Positions 45,068 to 56,570 are shown, counted from the stretch's first letter. The stretch: DNA of 64,000 nucleotides from Symsagittifera roscoffensis (GCF_963678635.1 NC_087064.1:4934411-4998410); one strand, 5' to 3'. Numbers and translations: made by a program. Notes: generated by a model from the sequence alone, not told the origin.

Positions 45068-45447
45068 TGAGTTATGTATTATATACTGTACTCATAGAGT
45101 AATTGCAGATAAGGTACACCGTCTTCTCGTCACGCTATCTTATTTTCGGCTGGATAGATTAGTGCAACTTCTTAGTCTAATACCAATCCTAATCTTACTC
45201 TTATATCTCCTTGTCTCAATAGATCTAGTGTACACCGGTTTGCGCGAGTTAGTTCCAGAATGAGAACAAATGTATTCTAAGTTTAATTCAAACTGTTCTA
45301 GTGTTGAAACTACAAGCTGTTTCAACACTTTACAAATAAGTGGGCTATTAGTTTGATGGAGTATGATTGATTAGTATTTAATAGTTTATTGCGATAAAAT
45401 ATCATAATAATAACCAATAGTATAAATCAAGTTTCGATCTGGTTCCA
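45068..45447 (-). repeat. 5' LTR of copy 2 (380 bp)
   Basis: Plus strand TGAGTTATG...GGTTCCA, paired with 27850-28221. The conserved hairpin is at 45303-45326 but one arm is mutated (GCTGTTTCAAC). Confidence 0.85.
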
Positions 45448-46256
45448 TCACTGATCTCAAATCACTGACAAGTAATTTATTCAAATCGACAAAAGTTGAA
45501 ACATTAACAAGCGGTTATTGATATAGCTTGTGAAACAAAGAAAAATTTCCCAAGCGCAGCGTTAGAAAGTTTTCTGAACAAACAATTAATACTCAGCAAA
45601 TTTTCAATTTTTTTTTCGGTTTTGCTCCGAAACAAAACAGTATTCACAAACCATTCGCGAACGCATTTTCAGTTGCGGTACTGTTGGTTATGTAGCAGTA
45701 TTTAGACAACGTCGAATTGATACTCTTCAGTAAGTAGACAAATACTTTATTAACCAATCAGATTGAGACAAGGAAGAAAATAATACTGAATAATTGTTTA
45801 TGTTGTAAGTTAGCGTTCTCTTCTGGATTCTGATTGGTTAATATAGTCTGTCCATATAGTAATTTATGGTCTGTTTTCTGACGAGTATGGCTACGCGGTT
45901 GAATAAATACAGTCCGAGATCCGGCACTGTTGTACTTCGTCACTGTTGGAGGCCCCGTAAATCGATCCCGCAAAATTCCATCAGTTGTTCACTTCTTGCT
46001 GTTCGTTGTTTTGGTTTTTGCTATTTTAGTGAGTTTTGATGAATTTTCAATAACTGAAAAAAAAATGCTACAAAATTGAAAAATTACCGTTTGGGACTGT
46101 TTTCTAGCCCATTTTAATCCAATTAAATTATCGCCGCGATGAGAAAATTTTTCTAATTTTTGGTCAGTCCTCAGCATCAGTTTGTTATTGCGAACAGTTA
46201 TAACCTAATTCATCAAAATTATCTGAAAATCCCAAGCCATGTGTTTTGTATTAGGA
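45448..46256. other. Flanking DNA without recognised gene
   Basis: AT-rich non-coding sequence right of copy 2. A segment near 45918-45960 (CCGGCACTGTTGTACTTCGT) resembles the complement of the CAGTGCCGAAGTA repeat left of copy 2. No coding region is supported. An AG acceptor-like site precedes the next feature. Confidence 0.35.
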
Positions 46257-46448
46257 TGAGCTGACCGAAACCTACAACTCTGGGTTACCATTTATAAATA
46301 CGATGAAACAACAAAGAAGTTCAATCTGGTGTACACCTTGATGTCACCAAAACCAACTATGCACAATCTTTTTGGCTACAAAGTGGCTTCTCTTGGCGAT
46401 CTGGATGATGATGGTTCGTGCAAAGTTACTCTATTTTCCCATGCTTCA
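46257..46448 (+). pseudogene. FG-GAP-repeat exon fragment of a host gene
   Basis: The plus-strand frame after a TGA at 46256 reads LQLWVTIYKYDETTKKF, then NLFGYKVASLGDLDDDGSC. The FGYxVASLGDLDxDG core, preceded by a VTIY-K strand, is the signature of FG-GAP beta-propeller repeats, as in integrin alpha chains and related secreted proteins. DLDDDG would be the metal-binding loop. A candidate splice acceptor (TATTAGGATGAG) lies just upstream. The frame ends where the CATTACGAGG element begins at 46449, so the exon is either interrupted or ends just before it. No other exon was found. Confidence 0.6.
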
Positions 46449-46544
46449 CATTACGAGGCCAAACTGTGCACTAGATACGCGCACAATTTTGTGTCTGTAT
46501 GTTCCTGGATTCTATAGACAAATCTTTAAATATGTTCCAAAATG

Positions 46545-46795
46545 TCAGTGGATTCCACTTACAAAACTTCTGTGGATTCCGCGTACAAATACCTAAGACG
46601 TAAACTTTGTCGGCACATTTGTTGTGCCGCGGATTCCGCAACAAGCGAGTATAGCTAAATATTCTGGATTCCGCAACTGTAAGTGGATTCCACAAAATGT
46701 AAGTGAAATCCGCAAACGTAAGTGGAATCCGCAAAAATTGTAAGCGGAATCCGCAAAAGTCAGCGGATTCCGCAAATTGTAAGAGGATTCAGAAT
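46545..46795. repeat. ~20-bp minisatellite around the palindrome GCGGATTCCGC, left array
   Basis: Units of the form GTAAGTGGAATCCGCAAAAT are repeated at least ten times. Each is centred on the near-palindrome (G)CGGATTCCG(C). Both GGATTCC and GGAATCC orientations occur. Confidence 0.7.
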
Positions 46796-46927
46796 TTTGT
46801 CTATTACTGAACTTGCATATGAACGTTTAAAAGCTAGAGCTAGAATTCTTATCTATAGCAATGCGGAATTTAAAACATCTCAAAACATTTGGTAAATAAA
46901 TCGGTGGATGTCAGCTTTTAGTATTTT

Positions 46928-47290
46928 GAAAACACAACACCGAATAAATTCAATTTTTGGAGTTATTGTGCTGAGAGTGTATGGAAAAACAACACTCAGC
47001 ATATCGCCAATTTAGGTCAGTATTTTGGATTGCATCTATCCCAAGAATGACTTTGAAAGCATAACGCCAAATAAATTCAATATTTGTAGTCATTGGGTTG
47101 AGATTGTATGGAAACACAACACAAAGCGTAGCGCTAATTTACGTCAGTGTTTGTGATTGTGTCAATCCCAAATACTGACTTTGGAAGCTTAAGGCCTTAT
47201 AAATTAAATATTTGTAGAGTGTAGCCCATGGCTTGAGAGTGTTTGGAAACACAACGCACAGCATATCGCCGAATAAGGTCAGTATATGGG
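46928..47290. repeat. ~128-bp tandem repeat, about 2.8 copies
   Basis: The ATAAATT word recurs at 46944, 47071 and 47199 (spacing 127 and 128). Each unit also contains GTATGGAAACACAACA and ATATCGCC words and a GTCAGTATTTGGGAT-like end. Confidence 0.7.
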
Positions 47291-47445
47291 ATTGCATCAG
47301 TATTTGGGATCGAAGTACAGATCGAAGTAGGTCAGTATTTGGGATCGGTAGGTCAGTATTTGGGATCGAATTTCAGTAGTGCAGTATTTGGGATCGAAGT
47401 TGACAGGAATTGAGATCGAAGTTGGGTTGACAGGAACTGAGACCA
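47280..47445. repeat. GTCAGTATTTGGGATCGAAG minisatellite
   Basis: Five to seven imperfect copies of a ~23-bp unit with GGTCAGTATTTGGGATCGAA. It appears to have grown from the end of the 128-bp unit, which carries the same word. Confidence 0.6.
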
Positions 47446-47554
47446 AATGTTTCAACTGGTAGTTGATCAATGTAGTAATTGAGATTGATTTTTTCTGTTG
47501 ACCAGTTATTGAAAGTTATAATTTTAAACGCTATAATACACATATACACGAATG

Positions 47555-47915
47555 TAAACGGAATCCGCAAACAAAATGCGGATTCCACTGACAATTTGCG
47601 GATTGCACTTACACGTTGCGGATTCCGCTTACAGTTGCGGAATCCGCAACAGCTCAACTTAATTATACGATTGTCTTTTTTATTGGTTTGTGGATTCCAC
47701 AAACTTTTCTGGATTCCGCAAGCACGGTTGCGGATTTCACAAAATTGCCTATTTTTGGAGCAATTTTGAGCAGTACAGTGTTTTAGGTTTTTGTTTGTGG
47801 AATCCAAAACAGCGAAGGAGATCAAGGAAAAGTAGCAAAGTTGCGGATTCTGCGACCGATCTGATTTTGGCCTGTTGCGGAATCCGCTTACAATGCGGAT
47901 TCCGTTCGGCCTCGT
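47555..47915. repeat. GCGGATTCCGC minisatellite, right array
   Basis: A second cluster of the left array's unit: about a dozen GCGGATTCC or GGAATCCGC words spaced roughly 20 bp, split by about 50 bp of unique DNA near 47650, and ending at the element's right terminus. Confidence 0.65.
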
Positions 47916-48169
47916 AATGCAAAAATATGAATCACAGTTCGCACAATTCGGTATGAATCACAGAATGCATGTGAATCACATAATGCACAGTTCGGCCTCG
48001 TAGTGCAAACATATGAATCAACTCTTGTGTTGAGGATGTACCCTCAATTAATGAAAACAAAATTAAGTGCAAAATATTCACAAAAACATATAACTAGTCG
48101 AAACCGACTTACAGACTTCACTATAATACAAAATACAGCAGAATCACGCCAAGTGACGCTGTAACTATA

Positions 48170-50300
48170 CGTAAGGTTGGATCATCAGTTAAATCAAACA
48201 ACCCTAATGGTTTTTCACAGGTACAGACCCTGCGTACTCAGATGAAGATTACTTAAAAACTGTTACAGCAAGTATGGTTGTAAATGGTTTTCGGTTTCAC
48301 CAACAGAAGTCAAATCAGATTTAAATCGTTTCACGCAAAAAACTTCAAAATTGTTCGACTCAGAAAAAATTAAACAATATCAAGGAACTTTATGCAATGA
48401 AATCCGCAGACTACCAAACGAAACAATTAGGCAACTTACTGTAAGACTAGAAACACTAGTACGAAAAGCATATTCTTTTGAATACACATGAATGAAAAAA
48501 CACAAAAATGGCAGACATTTCAATCATGAAGTTAAAACCAAAATAAAAAAAACAACAAAGAAAAAAGCATCTTTTCCCTCGTCAATCCGTGAAACCGATA
48601 TTGATTTTGGAAAATTTGTAGATTAATTGAACAAACTGAAACCTCAATGAAACTAGGACAAACAGAAATTTTAAAACGACAATATATTTCAAACATCCAT
48701 GCAACCCTTTCACAATTGAACAACATACAAGACTCTGACAAAGAATAAGCAGAAAAAACTACAAAAATACTTAACATATACAAAAAGAACCCAAATTTTG
48801 ACGGGAAATCTTCTATTAAAAAGCCGTGTTATTATTGCAGTTGATAAGACAACATTATTGCCGAATGTAGGCAGTAACAACAGGATAAAAGAAATCAAGC
48901 ACCAAAACACAAAAAAAACGAATAACGTTTTTGATCAAAACATGAAAAAAAGACTCTAAGTTACTAATTATAAAAATTCAAAAAGATGAACGTTAGAGAA
49001 AACAACTTCCAACTAAATATTAAAAAAATAGATCACAATCGCCATAGATAAAAATACACGAAAAAATATTACTTCATTGACATTTTTCTAAAGAATAAAC
49101 ATCAACCCCCCTTGTTTTCATATTTTAACCACACATATAATAAACAAAAATAAACATTTGAAACTTTTTAAAGGTTACAAATTTAAAGTCCCCATTAGCC
49201 AAATACCTCAGAACAAAATAAATCAAAACACATAGAGATAACTATAAACTGACTTTGAATTTAGACCAATCATAAATTCTTTTGATTAATAATTTTATCA
49301 ATTTAAAAAGCAAAAACTTAAGCAAAGAAAAAGCTGAAGTACTTGTTTGCCATATAAAATAGCACTCCCTTTAGGACTCTTAGAATATTGTGAATCAAAC
49401 GCAGCCTTATATCCAATTAAAGAAAGAATGGTAGATTAAACATTTTTTTGAAACGATGATATATTTGTCATTCTTTTATACTCAATGAAAATTCGTCTAT
49501 AAACAATATTAGCAAAAAATCAAAACAAAACACCGACTATTTTACAAAAAACTCGAATTTCAAAATACAAACCGGAACAACAAAAGTTTTTAACTATGTT
49601 TAATTTCCAACACTCAAAATTTAGCTGATTTTGAATAATCAGCGAAAATATTGTAAAAATCCCTCAGGTATTTGCCACATCAAAAACTGATCATGGAAAA
49701 CTTCAGTCATCATGAAATCTTCCACAAAAGCTAGACGCAGTTTTCAAAAAACAAGGTGCAAGCAAAGTACCCACACACTTACAAGACTAAGTAAACAAAT
49801 ATTAGATATACCTGAAAAAAACAGAATTTATCTCAGCAGTGAGCAAACAACAGCAGTCAAAAAGCAACACGTTTATAAAATCAGCAATCATCTTAGCAAG
49901 TTGAGAATCTTTAAGAATAGTAATCGAAGCAAGGTATTTCAACTCACTCATAAATGAATCAAAAAGCAATTAGCCAATAAAGCCAATACATTTAATACTA
50001 ACTACAATAAATGGACTAGACTTTAGTATAACTGATATGAACCTCGCGTATAATCGAATATCAGTAGATGAAAAATCACGCGATTTAGCACAATTCGTTA
50101 ATGAGATTCAAAAAAATGAATTGACCCGATTATTATTTTGAATATCCATAGGACCAGCAGAATTTGCAGCATTTATGAACAGAATTTTTTGACCACTAAC
50201 TTAAAGCATATTTTTTGGACGCATTTGAACGAGGTTTTCATTTAATCACGACGCAAAGCAGAAATGTTCACAGTTTTAGAAAAATATTATTTTAACCGTA
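48170..50300 (+). pseudogene. Decayed gypsy-like gag-pol, copy 3
   Basis: Opposite strand to copies 1 and 2. In order: gag core (48170-48500, with GTDPAYSDEDYLKTVTAS and IRRLPNETIRQLTVR), a broken zinc knuckle with CYYC and IAECRQ (48825-48870), protease-RT linker with PYKIALPLGLLEYCESN (about 49355-49400), the region before RT (49640-49960), and RT with ISVDEKSRDLAQFVNEI and ISIGPAEFAAFM (50030-50200). It is much more decayed than copies 1 and 2, with no LTR found. Confidence 0.7.
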
Positions 50301-51060
50301 ACTCGACAAAATTAGATAAATGAACACCTCCATTTTTTCGAAAAAAAAAATCGAAAAAACTATTATAACTAAAAAAAAATCAGTTAACATAAACGTAAAA
50401 AATCTCACAAAAACCCTTGTTGTTTCAATAATCAAAAACTGAATTTTGCAACTTAATTTCAAAATCTCCAGACTATTCTCCTCCTATCCATACCCAAACC
50501 CTTCGAAAAAAATCAATAAACAAATCTGACCTTGTTTGAAGGAAACTAAACAAATAAAAGAATCTCGGTCAAGCAAAATCATTTCCTGAATGATCAACTT
50601 TCAACCAGTCGCTAGCACTTTCAATTTTTTCCAACCCTATATCAAGTTCTTCCATTTTCACTTTTACTGATGTTTCAGAATTTATAATATTCAGTTTTTG
50701 AATTTTTTGTATTCAATTCATTTTGTTTTTTTTTCTACCGTTTTTCAATCCTGCTTTTCCCCCCAAATCCTTGACCAATTAAATAGGTAGCATTAGTTTC
50801 AAAACCCTTTTCCGTTTAAGTTTTGAGATATTTTCTTAACAAAAAACAAATTGTTAAACTTTGTAAAACCTTTGAAAATTTAGTTTCATATTTGATGGTA
50901 ACAATTGCTAAATGCCCTAAATTAGGCAATAATCGCAGCTTTATTAGTCATCATAATGATGATCATTTTTGTTGAACAATATTACCAAGAACAAATAGCT
51001 TCTTGAACCTAAAGAAGAAAACACAAAAAAGTCAGAGTGGTTGATCAGATCCCAACAACA
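50301..51060. other. AT-rich DNA without recognised gene
   Basis: No coding region or repeat end was recognised. It may contain the eroded remainder of copy 3. Confidence 0.3.
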
Positions 51061-51089
51061 AACTTCCCACCTAATAGGCAAAAATTCTA

Positions 51090-52015
51090 CCCAAAATTGC
51101 CAAACAACTGATAACCCAACTGTACAACCAACCAGTTCTTAGAAATCTACCCAAAACTCTTATGTCGAAAACCCCTACACTTATGAAGACCGGCAGGCAC
51201 CACTAGCAGAACAAGATATCAGAGTCAAAACTAATCACAAGGAATAACAATCGACAGACAAGTAATTCATCCACGACGAAATATGAATTTTACAACACCA
51301 AGAATTCAAGTTAATCGAATTTCATCATTCAAAACATCAACTTCAGCCTATAGCGAATACCAACACGCCTCCAAATATAAATTCACCACCATAAACAACA
51401 CAACTACCATGAGGTTATCTAACTTCAATTCCAACTTACGCGCAAAGGAAAGAAAACTCGTTCAATCCCCCAGCACCTTCGCAAAGACTCCCATAATGTA
51501 TGAGCTACAATTATCAACACGGCCAACCCTAATTTTGTAAAAGTCCGAGATAACGTTTTATCAGCAGCAAATCCTTATAAAAATGAAGAACGACAAGCCC
51601 CAGTATCAGAACTGTTGACCCCAGCAAACCAAAATGCAGCATTAAGCGAACCACAGTACGAATCAACGTATAAATTTTATCCATCGTTACCTCAAGACTT
51701 AAACAGTACAAGACATCATAGACAGAACGAATCACCAGGAATAGAAACCATTAGACAAATCATTCACCCACGCCCAACTAGGAATTTGGCAAAACTACGA
51801 ATTTGGCAACACAACCATCCACCTCATTAACCCCACAAACACAAACAATAATGAATATCCGTACACCTCCAAACATAAATTCACCACCATATACAGCACC
51901 AGTACCACCATCTAGATTCAACTCCAACTTCCGAACAAAAAAAAAGTTTAATCCTCCAAAACCCTCACAAAGACTCCCGTATTGGATGAACTATCATTTG
52001 CCGCACGGTGAATAA
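51090..52015 (+). pseudogene. Duplicated Pro/Asn/Gln-rich coding remnant
   Basis: Two direct copies (about 51090-51535 and 51600-52015) share TPPNINSPP, a FNSN(L/F)R segment and PSQRLP words, and at DNA level CAAAGACTCCC(A/G)TA(A/T)T. The frames 51283-51540, 51615-51830 and 51803-52015 are partly open. Composition resembles the low-complexity part of retroelement gag, but homology to the gags here was not established. It may be the start of another retroelement or a duplicated exon. Confidence 0.4.
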
Positions 52016-52467
52016 AAATTAGGAAGCGATCCATCGATTATTTCCTCGGAATAACGTCATCAGTTCTTCCCGAAACCTTTTCCCTACCATCATAGCCTTT
52101 CAAAGCAAGTTCACCAGCATTAAACATCTTTCCAAAAACTTCAATCAAGAAATACTATCTCAAAAAAAAAATAATTTTAAATTTTAAATAACAATAAAAT
52201 TAAATATTTTTACACATCATCTCTTATCTCAAACAAGCTTATCAGTACAATCTTACCCATCCGATTGATTGCACTGAATTAATATATAATTACGACGTAC
52301 ATACTATGAAAGCAATTAGTTACATATCATCTTACAACCCCTTTTCAGGCTGTTGTACACATAAATCTTTTAATAATTTTTTTTATTAATTATCTTAAAA
52401 AAACTTTACCTCTGATTCAATTTGAAAACAACATTCCACGACAATCAATCCTGATGAAAGCTCCTAG
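52016..52467. other. AT-rich DNA without recognised gene, up to the gap
   Basis: Nothing recognisable before the assembly gap. Confidence 0.3.
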
Positions 52468-52667
52468 NNNNNNNNNNNNNNNNNNNNNNNNNNNNNNNNN
52501 NNNNNNNNNNNNNNNNNNNNNNNNNNNNNNNNNNNNNNNNNNNNNNNNNNNNNNNNNNNNNNNNNNNNNNNNNNNNNNNNNNNNNNNNNNNNNNNNNNNN
52601 NNNNNNNNNNNNNNNNNNNNNNNNNNNNNNNNNNNNNNNNNNNNNNNNNNNNNNNNNNNNNNNNNNN
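52468..52667. other. Assembly gap (200 N)
   Basis: Exactly 200 N bases, a conventional spacer; the real distance is unknown. Open frames drawn across it are artefacts. Confidence 0.99.
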
Positions 52668-52739
52668 ACAGTTTCACATATGAAGTATATCGAAAAATTT
52701 CTTATCAAAATTCATAAAAAATTTAAAATGCGTTTTAAA

Positions 52740-52998
52740 AATTTTTAATGAACATTTTTGGTCTATTTGTCTCCTTTGAAGCTTTCTGGTCATAAAAAAA
52801 TGATAAAAAAATTTCGATAAAAAATGCTAGCCATACAATTTTCATGGAAAACATGCTTGTTATAAAATTTTATAGCATGGAAAAATGCTTATTTTGCTAT
52901 TTTCATACATTTACTTTTGCTTTATGAAATTGTATGAAGGAATATGATACGCATTTTTTTCATATATGAAAAACGTTGGATAAGCATTTTTTGTCAAT
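52740..52998. mobile_element. Fragment of an AT-rich element ending GTCAATCCGGGTT
   Basis: It is rich in CATACAA, TTTCATGG and ATGAAAAACGT words and ends TTTTTGTCAATCCGGGTT. The same style and end (TTTTGGTCAACCCGGGTAA) occur at 60930-61118. The left end lies in or beyond the gap. The superfamily is unknown. Confidence 0.4.
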
Positions 52999-53292
52999 CC
53001 GGGTTTTCAGAACTCTCAGATATTCTCTCTTCTCTCTCTCTCTCCTTCCAATTTTTTTTTTACGAATCTCGTAACCTTCTCCAGTTTTGTCTCGTCCTCC
53101 AGCTACCAGAGGACTATCTCGTCACCTTGATGGGGTAAATCTCACACTCATAGGTCCCTACTAAGCTTCATAGGCAGACAATCAGAACTCTATCAGGGCA
53201 GGTAATCAAAACTTTGTCAGAATGCTATAGCAGGTATCAATCTCAACACACACTCCGCATCTCGTATTCGTGCGAGGACAATGCCGAATTTA

Positions 53293-53656
53293 GGGGGGGG
53301 GGGGCGGATGCCTTTCCTTAGGATTGACTCCCTGCCGACCCAAAGGGTCCCCCTTTATACTATTTTGAGATATCCAAAAAGTTTCTAAAGGCGCCTTCGG
53401 CATCAAAATATACTAATTTTGAGGGGGAGTGCGCGCCCAAAAAACGCGGGCTTTCGGTCAAAGTTTTCCAAAAAGTGCCTAAAAACGCATTTTTGGCCTG
53501 TTTTTCAAAATTTGGCTGTAGCGCAGAAAAAAATTTGACCAAAACAGGGTTTTTTAGTTCTTTTTGAGAGCTCGGAAATTGACTTTGGTCGACAAAATTT
53601 TTGAAAATAACCCCCCCCCCCCCCACCCCCCTCGAGAAAATCCTAGATCCGCCCCT
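53293..53656. mobile_element. hAT-like non-autonomous element, near complete
   Basis: The left end AGGGGGGGG...GCGGATG and the right end CTAGATCCGCCCCTG form an inverted pair. The interior has CCCTGCCGACCCAAAGGG, AAAGGCGCCTTCGG, AAAGTGCCTAAAAACGCA and GAGAGCTCGGAAATTGA. This is the best copy of the family seen at 15562, 17490, 24070 and 57540. Poly-G and poly-C runs next to both ends look expanded. Confidence 0.65.
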
Positions 53657-54065
53657 GTTCAAATTATTTTCAAATGCAATCTTTTAGTGACGTTATGAAA
53701 GCTTAAAATGCCAATTTTGCCATTATCTTGGGTTAATTTATGCGAGCTTCTCAGACTTATATATGGCACTGAACGCCAATCATTCAAGCCTGGTGAAATA
53801 TGCCATTCCGAAACTCAATCCGAAATGAATTGAGGCAAAGTAATTGAATAAATTATTTTTTATTGACTCATACTATTACATTTACTATTTGATTACAGTC
53901 TAGGGTAAAAAAACTATCAACCCGTACCGAAAATTGTAGTTAAATTCAAATCTGGACATCGAAAGTTCATATAAATTTCAGATCTGTATCAGTCCTGTGG
54001 CATGTCTCTGTTTTCGCTGTACATGTCTGAATCAGACATGTAAAGATATGGTAACATGGAAAAAG
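53657..54065. other. Intergenic DNA without recognised gene
   Basis: Nothing supported. Its right end (TACATGTCTGAATCAGACATG) already contains the palindromic word from which the next minisatellite may derive. Confidence 0.3.
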
Positions 54066-54391
54066 TCAGGTATGATCAAGTCTGGCCCAGGTATGATCAG
54101 GTTTGTCCCAGGTATGCTTCTGATTGTACATGATCATACCTGGATCAGACATGATCATACCTGGACCAGACATGATCATACCTGACTTAACATGATCATA
54201 CCTGGACCAGACATGATCATACCTGACTTTACATGAGCATACCTGGACCAGACATGATCATACCTGACTTTACATGGTCATACCTGGACTAGACCTGATC
54301 ACACCTTGACCAGACATGATCATGACTGAAAAGACATGATCATACCTGGACCAGACATTTCATACCTGATAATACATGATCTTACCTAGAT
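54066..54391. repeat. 21-bp minisatellite with an inverted start
   Basis: About 15 units beginning ACATGATCATACCTGG and ending ACCAG or ACTTT/ACTTA. The first ~50 bp (54066-54118) carry the unit in reverse orientation (CAGGTATGATCA), so the array could fold back on itself. The core TGATCA is self-complementary. Confidence 0.75.
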
Positions 54392-55747
54392 CAAAAACGC
54401 TTTTTGAAAACTCCGCTTTTTAAAAACTCAAATTATCAACTGACCAATTATAGACGTAATTACTGAAACAAGAAACAGGGTCCAAGTCTGAAATTGAATA
54501 CAAAATATGGTTGAAGCATTAGATACAATCATTCTAGCTTATCACAGAAAATTTGGTTACAACTCCTGTACCGAACATGTGAAACAGATATGTCCAGAAC
54601 TGGAAAACAGTTAATGTCTGAAAAGTGTATGACCAGACGTGAAATTGTGAGAAAAGTTCGATTGGGACAATGATGAGTTTCAAAATTCCATTAAATTAAG
54701 CGATGAATATTTGGGGCATGGGTGACATTGACAATATGTTTAAACAATTAGGGTCTTTTTACTTATTTCGCTCAAATTTCTTAATTTTGCGAATTTGTAA
54801 TATTCGATGTATGAACACTGAGAACAACATACTGATAGCACTGGTTGATTTGACCGTACAATCTCAACACCCCCCCCCCCCCCCGCCCCCTCCCTCTAAG
54901 TTACCTACCGTATACCCAAGCATGTAACACTTTTAAAAAATATTTCTGTATGAAAAAATGCATTTAATACAAACGCGCAAATAATTTTAGTTTTCACATT
55001 TTTAGGCGCAATTGAGTTTGTATACTGTTAATAAACAAAATAAAGTTTTAATTCAATTTTCAGTAGTAATACGGTTAATTTTGAGTGAATCTAGTCTATA
55101 CTCAAAGTTAGCTTACGAAAAATTGGTATTTTCTCCTCCAAAATCTATTTGAAGGGGGTGGAAGGTACGGTTGATCCCGACTTTTTACAATACAGAATTT
55201 TGAGCAGATAAGAAGATGGTCATTTTCCCCCTGGAGCTGTTTTCTGTGTTGGTTTTTAAATCTGGTTAAAACTCTGGAGCGTAATTGTAATAGTTTTGAG
55301 TAGTTTACCAATGTGGAATCCCTCATACGCGAAAGACCGAATGCGCAAAACAAAAAATCTGCCAATCAGATTTCAGTAATTTAAAATTTGGACAGAAAAC
55401 GTGAAAATTTGAAAAGAAAGTGATCATTTCCAGGGACTAAATATTGATATTGGCCGAATAGAAAAACGGCAGAAATATGTATTTCGTTCAAGTTGTCACT
55501 GACCGCCACCGAATTGGAACAAATTTCATATTTCAAGGGATTCCTTATAAACAGAAGGAAAATCTTGCTTTTTTGAATTCATTTTAATTGAATGGCAATT
55601 GACTCTTATTAAAAGTTGACTTTCGGCTAATTTTGTTTTCGGTCCCTCGCTCATGAGTTTTTTGCCCATTGCCCATTCGGACCTTTGCGCATGAGAATAG
55701 TGTGGTTTACCAAAAAAATACATCCATTTTAGGCTAATTCAGCCTAA
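54392..55747. other. Intergenic DNA without recognised gene
   Basis: No supported coding frame. A C-rich run lies at 54871-54893. The remainder is unremarkable AT-rich sequence. Confidence 0.3.
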
Positions 55748-56252
55748 TTGTTCCACTTTCTTATTAAAAGTAACGGAATATTTGTACTCGGGGAGGGTTT
55801 TTTTCTTCAGACAAATTTCGACTTTTTGACTCGCCATTTTTGACGGGATTTCTTTATATCATTCAAAAACTATTTTTGTCCTGAGCTTAAATTTGAAAAG
55901 ATATTTCCCCTGTAATCATTTTTTAGAAGGTTATGGGGGGTTAAAGATTGCCATTTTAGACAATTAACGCGCGATATATTTCGCGCTTTTAACGCGTCAG
56001 CGGATATTTAATCCGTCTTAGAAATCGTTCAAAATTAGTTTAAGAAAGCTTATATGCCACAATTGATGGGTTAATAGGAGCCAATTTTATCATTTTGTAC
56101 TTTATATGGCGTGTGGGAAGATGATTTTTCACAAAAAATCTCAAAAAAAATTTAATTTCATCTTTTTACATTTAATTTTTTCACATTATTACTGCTCCAT
56201 GAATCTTAAAAAGCACTCGGAACATTCAAGATTTTGCCCTGATACGAGCAGT
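55748..56252. mobile_element. Solo arm of the long-inverted-repeat element
   Basis: It matches the right arm of 24749-26269 from ATTGTTCCACTTTC through the AACGCGCGATATATTTCGCG block to CTGATACGAGCAGT. No partner arm is found to the left. It is therefore a recombination product or half element. Confidence 0.7.
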
Positions 56253-56570
56253 TTTTTTTATAATTCGACTTAAAATTGCTAGGAAAACATTTTGAGATGG
56301 TACGGAAATTTGATTTGTTAACTCTAGCCAATCAGATTGCAAAAAAAGCTTCATTACAAGATGTTGAAATATTGTTTTTTTTGTGCGGAATAAGTAAAAA
56401 GACCCAACAGTTAATCATAGTATTTTTGAAGAGAAAAAACGTATAAATGATATTTTCCTGGAGATCAGTATAAATAGTGAAATCCACAAAATGTAAAATC
56501 AAGCAGCAAAAAAAATAACTGCGGAATCCGATAATCAGCTATGAAATTCTGAGTTCGCCAAAAACTACTA

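Larger units (their letters stand above)
27850..45447 (-). mobile_element. Giant Ty3/gypsy-like element, copy 2 (~17.6 kb)
   Basis: Paired LTRs at 27850-28221 and 45068-45447 are in the same orientation and, by eye, more similar to each other than to the other LTRs here. Both share the GTTAGTTCCAGAATGAGAACAA form. Between them, in minus-strand order, lie primer site, ORF0, leader, gag, protease, RT, RNase H, integrase, env, ORFX and a 1.6 kb non-coding 3' region. This is far longer than typical gypsy elements (about 5-10 kb). Flanks (TAAC and TCAC) give only a possible, degenerate target duplication. Many stops and frameshifts mean this copy is dead, and LTR divergence suggests it is not recent. 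Confidence 0.75.
46449..47919. mobile_element. CATTACGAGGCC element enlarged by internal minisatellites
   Basis: It starts CATTACGAGGCCAAACTGTG and ends CGGCCTCGTAATG, the same inverted ends as the 191-bp element at 17299. It shares the left interior (TTTTGTGTCTGTATGTTCCT). Instead of about 190 bp it is 1.47 kb, the extra length being tandem arrays described separately. A second CGGCCTCGTAGTG end lies at 47994-48006. No transposase frame is present. Confidence 0.6.

Noticed and set aside
46545..47915. CRISPR-like or regulatory operator array
   Set aside because: The GCGGATTCCGC units are tandem minisatellite copies inside a transposon-ended element.
52417..52717. Open frames spanning 52454-52717
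   Set aside because: They run through 200 N and are artefacts of the gap.
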